The position numbers and the translations under genes were made by a program. Under the pieces are notes generated by a model. It searched no databases. It saw only the letters and a program-made list of their open reading frames with translations, and was not told the origin of the DNA. DNA of 64,000 bases from Streptomyces sp. HM190 (GTDB lineage: Bacteria > Actinomycetota > Actinomycetes > Streptomycetales > Streptomycetaceae), in the NCBI RefSeq assembly GCF_009857135.1, contig NZ_CP047318.1:7564001-7628000 (forward strand), in the 5' to 3' direction. Positions 60,021-64,000 of this stretch are shown here, one piece after another. Within the stretch, counting starts at the first letter, position 1. The number at the start of each line of letters is the position of its first letter.

Positions 60021-61373
60021 TCAGGCCAGCGCGTCGAACGCCTCACCCAGGACGGCCAGGCCCTGTGTCAGCTGCTCGTCGCTGATGACCAGCGGCGGCA
60101 GGAAGCGCAGCACGTTGTCGAACGTGCCGGCGGTGAGCACCAGCACGCCCGCGTCGAGGCAGTACTGCTGGATGCGGCGGGTCAGCGCGGCGGCCGGCCG
60201 CCTGGTGTCGGGGTCCTCCACCAGTTCCAGCGCCATCATCGCGCCGCGTCCACGGACCTCGCCCACGCTGGGGTGCCGGTCGGCGATCGCGCCCAGGCCG
60301 GTCCTGAACAGGGCTTCGATCTCCCGGGCCCGCACGCCCAGTCCGCCCTCCTCCATCGCCTCGATCGCGCCCAGGGCCGCCTCGCACGCCAGCGGGTTGC
60401 CGCCGTAGGTGCCGCCGAGGCCGCCGGGGCCCGCCGCGTCCATGAGTTCGGCGCGTCCCGTCACCCCCGACAGGGGCAGCCCACCGGCCAGGCCCTTGGC
60501 GGTGGTCACCAGGTCCGGCACGGTGTGCTCGTACGACGAGGCGAACCAGTCGCCGGTGCGGCACATGCCGGTCTGCACCTCGTCAGCGATGAAGACCGCC
60601 CCGTTGTCCGCGCACCACCGGGCGATCTCGCGGAAGAAACCGGGAGCGGGAACGACGAAGCCGCCCTCGCCCTGGATGGGTTCGAGGATCACGGCCGCCG
60701 TGTTCTCGGCGCCGACCTGCTTCTCCGCGAGCGTGCGGAACGCCTCGAAGGCCTCCTGCGCGGCGCGCTCGGGGCCGGAGGGCCACCGGTAGGGGTAGGC
60801 CATCGGGGCGCGGTGGACCTCACCGGCGAAGGGCCCGAACCCGGCCTTGTAGGGCTGGTTCTTCGCCGTCAGCGCCATCGCGAGGTTCGTCCGGCCGTGG
60901 AAGGCGTGGTCGAAGGCGATCACCCCCCGCCGCCCGGTGGCGGTGCGGGCGATCTTCACCGCGTTCTCCACCGCCTCGGCGCCGGAGTTGAACAGGGCCG
61001 TGCGCTTCTCGTGCGTACCGGGTGTCAGACGGTTCAGTTCCTCGGCCACCTCGACGTAACTCTCGTACGGCGTGAGGAAGAAGCCGGTGTGGGTGAACCG
61101 GTCGAGCTGGTCGCGCACCCGGGCCACCACCCGGGGGTTGCGGTTGCCCACCGTGGTCACGGCGACACCGGAGGCCAGGTCGATGAACCGGTTGCCGTCC
61201 ACGTCGACGACCACACCGTCCTCGCCCCGGTCGGCGTAGGCCGGGAGCAGCACGCCGACCCCGGAGGAGACGGCCGCGCGGCGTCTGCGGTCGAGTTCGG
61301 CCGAGCGGCGGCCGGGGACGGGGCAGCGGAGACGGTCAGCCGTTGGTTCTCGGCTGACGAGGTCTGAGGACAC
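60021..61373 (-). CDS. gabT: 4-aminobutyrate-type class III aminotransferase
   Basis: A 450-aa PLP enzyme. IDLASGVAVTTVGNRNPRVV, TALFNSGAEAVENAVKIART, DHAFHGRTNLAMALTAKNQP, IADEVQTGMCRTGDWFAS and the Schiff-base Lys in LVTTAKGLAGGLPLSGV match GABA transaminases. It would convert an omega-amino acid such as GABA, beta-alanine or 5-aminovalerate to its semialdehyde. It is first of the minus-strand set with aldehyde dehydrogenase and F420-reductase-like genes. The exact substrate is unproven. Confidence 0.88.
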   Translation of the reverse strand: MSSDLVSREPTADRLRCPVPGRRSAELDRRRRAAVSSGVGVLLPAYADRGEDGVVVDVDGNRFIDLASGVAVTTVGNRNPRVVARVRDQLDRFTHTGFFLTPYESYVEVAEELNRLTPGTHEKRTALFNSGAEAVENAVKIARTATGRRGVIAFDHAFHGRTNLAMALTAKNQPYKAGFGPFAGEVHRAPMAYPYRWPSGPERAAQEAFEAFRTLAEKQVGAENTAAVILEPIQGEGGFVVPAPGFFREIARWCADNGAVFIADEVQTGMCRTGDWFASSYEHTVPDLVTTAKGLAGGLPLSGVTGRAELMDAAGPGGLGGTYGGNPLACEAALGAIEAMEEGGLGVRAREIEALFRTGLGAIADRHPSVGEVRGRGAMMALELVEDPDTRRPAAALTRRIQQYCLDAGVLVLTAGTFDNVLRFLPPLVISDEQLTQGLAVLGEAFDALA

Positions 61374-61463
61374 GTTTCCTCCTCGGGCAGCGGGTGACGC
61401 GAGGAGACTAGGCAGCAGTCACGGACCGGGTCGTTGGGCGGAGTTCACAGATCCCCGGCGCCG

Positions 61464-61477
61464 TGTTGTGCACGACA
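61464..61477. promoter_or_regulatory. TGTTGTGCACGACA palindrome upstream of gabT
   Basis: This 14-bp dyad (12 of 14 positions symmetric) lies 91 bp before the gabT start in the gap that follows the second PucR gene. It is a plausible operator for that regulator. Confidence 0.35.
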
Positions 61478-61532
61478 GGCACCGCGTCCACGACGTCCTG
61501 CGGGAACCGGCCGTCGGCCTCGGAAAGCGCTG

Positions 61533-63059
61533 TCACGCGTCCAGGACGGTGAGGGCGACCTGCACCTCGGTCAGGTCGCGCGGGTCGTTCAGATCGACCT
61601 GGAGCAGCTGCTCGATCCTGCGCAGCCGGTATCCCAGGGTGTTCTTGTGCAGCATCAGGTCGCGCGCCGTCTGCGAGGCGTTCCGGTGGGTGGCGAGGTA
61701 GTGCCGGAGCGTGTCCAGCAGCTGACGGTCCTTCAGCAGCGGTGCGAGCATCGTGCGCGCCCTGGGCTCCAGTTCTTCGAGGCCGAGTCGGAGCGTCATC
61801 CACTCCACCATGCCCAGCTGCTCCTGCCGGACCACCGCACGGCCGTTACGACCGGACAGCCGGCGGGCACGGGCGCACGCCAGCCTCGCCTCGTACCAGG
61901 AGCGGGGCAGACCGGCCGTCGTGCCGGACGGGCCGCCCACTCCGACCGCGAGGGAGCGGATCGACGGCAGGACCAGCACCGCGTCCACCGCCTCCGGGTC
62001 CCCCAGGACGATCACGGCCTGGCCCTCCACCGGGGCGACCAGGCAGGCACGGCCCTCGCGGGACAGGTCCCGGCCGACCTCGGTGACGGTGTCGGCGTCG
62101 AGCGGCCGGCCGTCCGGGTCGGCCAGCACCAGCACGGTGCAGCCGGGGCCGGTGAGGTCGATGCCGAAGCCCATGGCGCGTTCGGTCAGTGCGCGCTCCG
62201 CGGCGGGGTCACCGGCCCACTCCTCGCCGCGCAGGAGCAGGTCCCGCAGCAGCCCGGCCTGCCGGGATCGCAGGGCCCGCGCCTCGTGGCGGCGCATCCG
62301 GTGCAGCGCGGTCAGCAGCAGGGCCCCGTCGCGCAGCGCGCGCTCCACGGAGGCGTACTGCAGCGAGGTCGGCCCGGCGGTGGCCGCGAGCCACCGCACC
62401 GGGGTGTCCTCGACCAGCACCCGCACGGCCTGGACCGGACCGGTCGACAGCGGGTCGTGCGCGGGGCCGCGGGCCTGCTGCCCGATGTACCGCCACTGCT
62501 CGTCGGTGTGTTCCGGGTGGCTGGTGGTGAGGACGTGGCCCACATGGTCGAACAGGGTCACCGCGCAGCGCAGGGACTGCGCCGCGCGGCGCACGAGGGC
62601 TGCCTCCGGCTCCGGATCGCCCATCGCCTCGATCATCCGGTCCCGGACGCCGATCGTGCGGCGCAGGACATGGGACTCCTGGCTGAGCAGTTCCCCGTCG
62701 ACGAAGCGCACCAGGTCGCGGAACGAGGTCTTCTCGGGCACCGTGAAGACGGGGAACTGCCGCGCGCGTGCTTCCTCCAATAGGGCGCTCGGCACGTCCT
62801 CGAACACCACCCCCACCCCGAAGCCCAGGGCGGCGATGTCTCCACGGGCGAGATCCGCGATGAGCCGCCGCTGCTCCTGCGGCCGCCGGAGCAGGCGCAA
62901 CCCGGTGGTCAGGATGATCCACCCCGGCGGCACCCAGCGCAGGGGTTCCGCCACCTCCAGCACGTGCGCTCCCCTGATCTCCGCATCCGGGCCGGAGGCG
63001 TCACCGGTGAGCTGATGCAGCCCGAAGCCGGGCTGGTCCAGCAGGGCGTGGAGTCTCAT
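61533..63059 (-). CDS. PucR-family transcriptional regulator (second copy)
   Basis: A 508-aa regulator. PucR N-domain (RLHALLDQPGFGLHQLTGDA, PPGWIILTTGLRLL, ALGFGVGVVFEDVPSALLEE), middle GGDEF-like region, and C-terminal HTH_30 (LRHYLATHRNASQTARDLML, HKNTLGYRLRRIEQLLQVDL). It resembles the first PucR in layout but differs throughout, so it is not a recent duplicate. It lies directly upstream of gabT in the same direction and probably regulates the aminotransferase-dehydrogenase set. Confidence 0.9.
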   Translation of the reverse strand: MRLHALLDQPGFGLHQLTGDASGPDAEIRGAHVLEVAEPLRWVPPGWIILTTGLRLLRRPQEQRRLIADLARGDIAALGFGVGVVFEDVPSALLEEARARQFPVFTVPEKTSFRDLVRFVDGELLSQESHVLRRTIGVRDRMIEAMGDPEPEAALVRRAAQSLRCAVTLFDHVGHVLTTSHPEHTDEQWRYIGQQARGPAHDPLSTGPVQAVRVLVEDTPVRWLAATAGPTSLQYASVERALRDGALLLTALHRMRRHEARALRSRQAGLLRDLLLRGEEWAGDPAAERALTERAMGFGIDLTGPGCTVLVLADPDGRPLDADTVTEVGRDLSREGRACLVAPVEGQAVIVLGDPEAVDAVLVLPSIRSLAVGVGGPSGTTAGLPRSWYEARLACARARRLSGRNGRAVVRQEQLGMVEWMTLRLGLEELEPRARTMLAPLLKDRQLLDTLRHYLATHRNASQTARDLMLHKNTLGYRLRRIEQLLQVDLNDPRDLTEVQVALTVLDA

Positions 63060-63215
63060 GGCGGTACTTCACTCTCCCGACGGCCTTGGCCGTCTCTCCC
63101 CTCCAGGTGCGGAGGTGGCTCCACCCTAATCGCGGCGGGCGTCGGCGGCGAGCGCCTGCCGGACGGGACGGCCGTGGTCATGAACGGGTGCGCACCACCC
63201 GCCGCCCTCGCGCCC

Positions 63216-63248
63216 GCCGCGGGCGGACATGCTCTGTCCGCCCGCGGC
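63216..63248 (-). terminator. Perfect 14-bp hairpin after the MaoC-type gene
   Basis: GCCGCGGGCGGACA and TGTCCGCCCGCGGC pair fully around a 5-nt loop, 34 bp past the stop of the minus-strand dehydratase gene. It should separate it from the PucR gene. The rest of the 223-bp gap shows nothing else. Confidence 0.75.
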
Positions 63249-63282
63249 GACGACCGGGGCGGCGACGACCGGGGCGGCGCGC

Positions 63283-64000
63283 TCAGGCCGTGCCGAAGGA
63301 CACGGTCGCCCGGATCGAGGTGTCGGCCCCGAGGGCACCGGCGCAGAGGGCCGCCTCCCCGCCGTCGGTGCCGCACCATCCGCGCACCGTGATCCCGGTC
63401 CCTGCGAAGGCCGGCCTGCGGAGCCGGTAGGCGAACGTCTCCACCGGCCGTGAGGGGGCGAAACGTCGCGGCAGTTCGAGGGTCAGCAGGGCCAGCAGGG
63501 GCCCGTGCACCACGAGCCCGGGATACCCCTCGACGCCGGTGGCGTACGGGACGTCGTAGTGGATCCGGTGCGCGTTGTACGTGAGGGCGCTGAAGCGGAA
63601 GAGGGTGGCGGCGTCCGGAGCGAGTGCCAGACTCCAGTCGGGCTGCGGCTCCTCCGCGGGGGCTGGGGGCGCGGCGGGTTCCGGGGCGCGCGGCGCGCCG
63701 GCCGGCTGCGAACGGTAGACGATGTCCTGGTCCTCCGTGACGAGCAGGTCGGCGCCGCGCAGGAAGGAGCGGCGCACCGTCACGAACGCCATCTCCCCGC
63801 TGCGTCCCTGCTTGACCTGGACGTCGTGCAGCGTGGGCGCGAGGGTGATGTGGTCTCCGACGTGCATCGGGCGGTGGATCCGGATCCGTCCGCCCGCGAC
63901 CATGCGACGCCGGTCCGGGATCGGGGGCAGGAAGTGGCCGTGCGCCGGATGCCCGTCCACGCCCAGTGCGGACTGCCGGGGGTGGTCGAGGAAGGAGAAC
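63283..64000 (-). CDS. FAS1-like/MaoC-type acyl-CoA dehydratase, partial (runs off right edge)
   Basis: The 3' 239 codons are present; reading continues past the window (FSFLDHPRQSALGVDGHPAH at the edge). N-terminal hot-dog half: PIPDRRRMVAGGRIRIHRPM, HVGDHITLAPTLHDV. C-terminal half: LFRFSALTYNAHRIHYDVPY with the catalytic His/Asp region, and LVVHGPLLALLTLELPRRF. This double hot-dog layout is that of mesaconyl/HTD2-like hydratases acting on CoA thioesters. With the CitE-type lyase it suggests a hydroxyacyl-CoA branch. The GTG near 63960 is internal. Confidence 0.85.
   Translation of the reverse strand, partial: FSFLDHPRQSALGVDGHPAHGHFLPPIPDRRRMVAGGRIRIHRPMHVGDHITLAPTLHDVQVKQGRSGEMAFVTVRRSFLRGADLLVTEDQDIVYRSQPAGAPRAPEPAAPPAPAEEPQPDWSLALAPDAATLFRFSALTYNAHRIHYDVPYATGVEGYPGLVVHGPLLALLTLELPRRFAPSRPVETFAYRLRRPAFAGTGITVRGWCGTDGGEAALCAGALGADTSIRATVSFGTA

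Noticed and set aside
1..64000. CRISPR arrays, rRNA, tRNA, phage integrase or transposase
   Set aside because: No regularly spaced repeats beyond the short tandem units reported, no conserved rRNA/tRNA segments recognised, and no DDE or tyrosine-recombinase motif in any supported frame.

Overview
This window is a stretch of a Streptomyces (or very closely related actinomycete) chromosome. The DNA is extremely G+C-rich with strong G/C bias at third codon positions. GTG starts and 4-bp stop/start overlaps are common. Gene content and order (Tex, an SCO6745-type protein, idi, a CDF transporter, galE, a CDP-alcohol phosphotransferase/ABC cluster, then a complete hopanoid operon with its own ispG and dxs) match what I recall of the SCO6743-SCO6771 region of S. 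coelicolor. That comparison is from memory, not a search. No rRNA, tRNA, CRISPR array or intact insertion sequence was recognised.

Layout. 1-7.8 kb holds mixed housekeeping genes: partial tex, a 43-aa LPFR peptide, an SCO6745-family protein, a frameshifted and truncated GlxA-type regulator, an enoyl-CoA hydratase, an HdeD-like membrane protein, a TTA-containing anti-sigma-type ATPase, type I IPP isomerase, a CDF metal exporter and galE. 8.1-15.1 kb is a tightly overlapping operon that appears to make and export a phosphate-linked polyol polymer or unusual lipid. It encodes two CDP-alcohol phosphotransferases, a sugar/polyol-phosphate nucleotidyltransferase, a glycerol-1-phosphate-dehydrogenase-like enzyme, a GT2 glycosyltransferase and a TagGH-like ABC exporter. 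15.5-29.4 kb is the hopanoid operon: hpnC, hpnD, a small ORF, hpnE, polyprenyl synthase, squalene-hopene cyclase, hpnG, hpnH, ispG, dxs and an HpnO-like aminotransferase. It is followed by an XRE-cupin regulator with a striking double palindrome upstream and a 40-aa membrane peptide. 29.4-38.4 kb carries a protein-tyrosine phosphatase, a GH36 alpha-galactosidase, a c-di-AMP (ydaO) riboswitch before a LysM/M23 cell-wall hydrolase, an SGNH hydrolase, an amino-acid dehydrogenase with a TetR regulator, and a metallo-beta-lactamase-fold hydrolase. 38.4-44.1 kb looks like accessory DNA: a GH95 remnant, a MacB/FtsX ABC transporter, and a VOC-SDR gene pair. The transporter and the gene pair are driven by near-identical promoters that share one operator.

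44.2-64.0 kb is a catabolic region. One minus-strand operon encodes 5-oxoprolinase-type subunits A, B and C together with a biotin carboxyl carrier protein, a biotin carboxylase, a P450 and a CitE-type CoA lyase. Next to it are a PAS-GAF-PP2C-HATPase regulator, an LLM flavin monooxygenase, an NCS1 permease, two PucR regulators, an NADPH-F420-reductase-like protein, an aldehyde dehydrogenase, a GABA-type aminotransferase and a MaoC-type dehydratase. Read together, these suggest uptake of a small nitrogen heterocycle or lactam, biotin/ATP-dependent ring opening, transamination, aldehyde oxidation and CoA-level cleavage. The substrate is unknown. In the hopanoid region the flow is IspG/Dxs (isoprenoid supply), polyprenyl synthase (farnesyl diphosphate), HpnC/D/E (squalene), Shc (hopene), HpnH/HpnG (adenosyl- then ribosylhopane) and the aminotransferase (aminobacteriohopanetriol).
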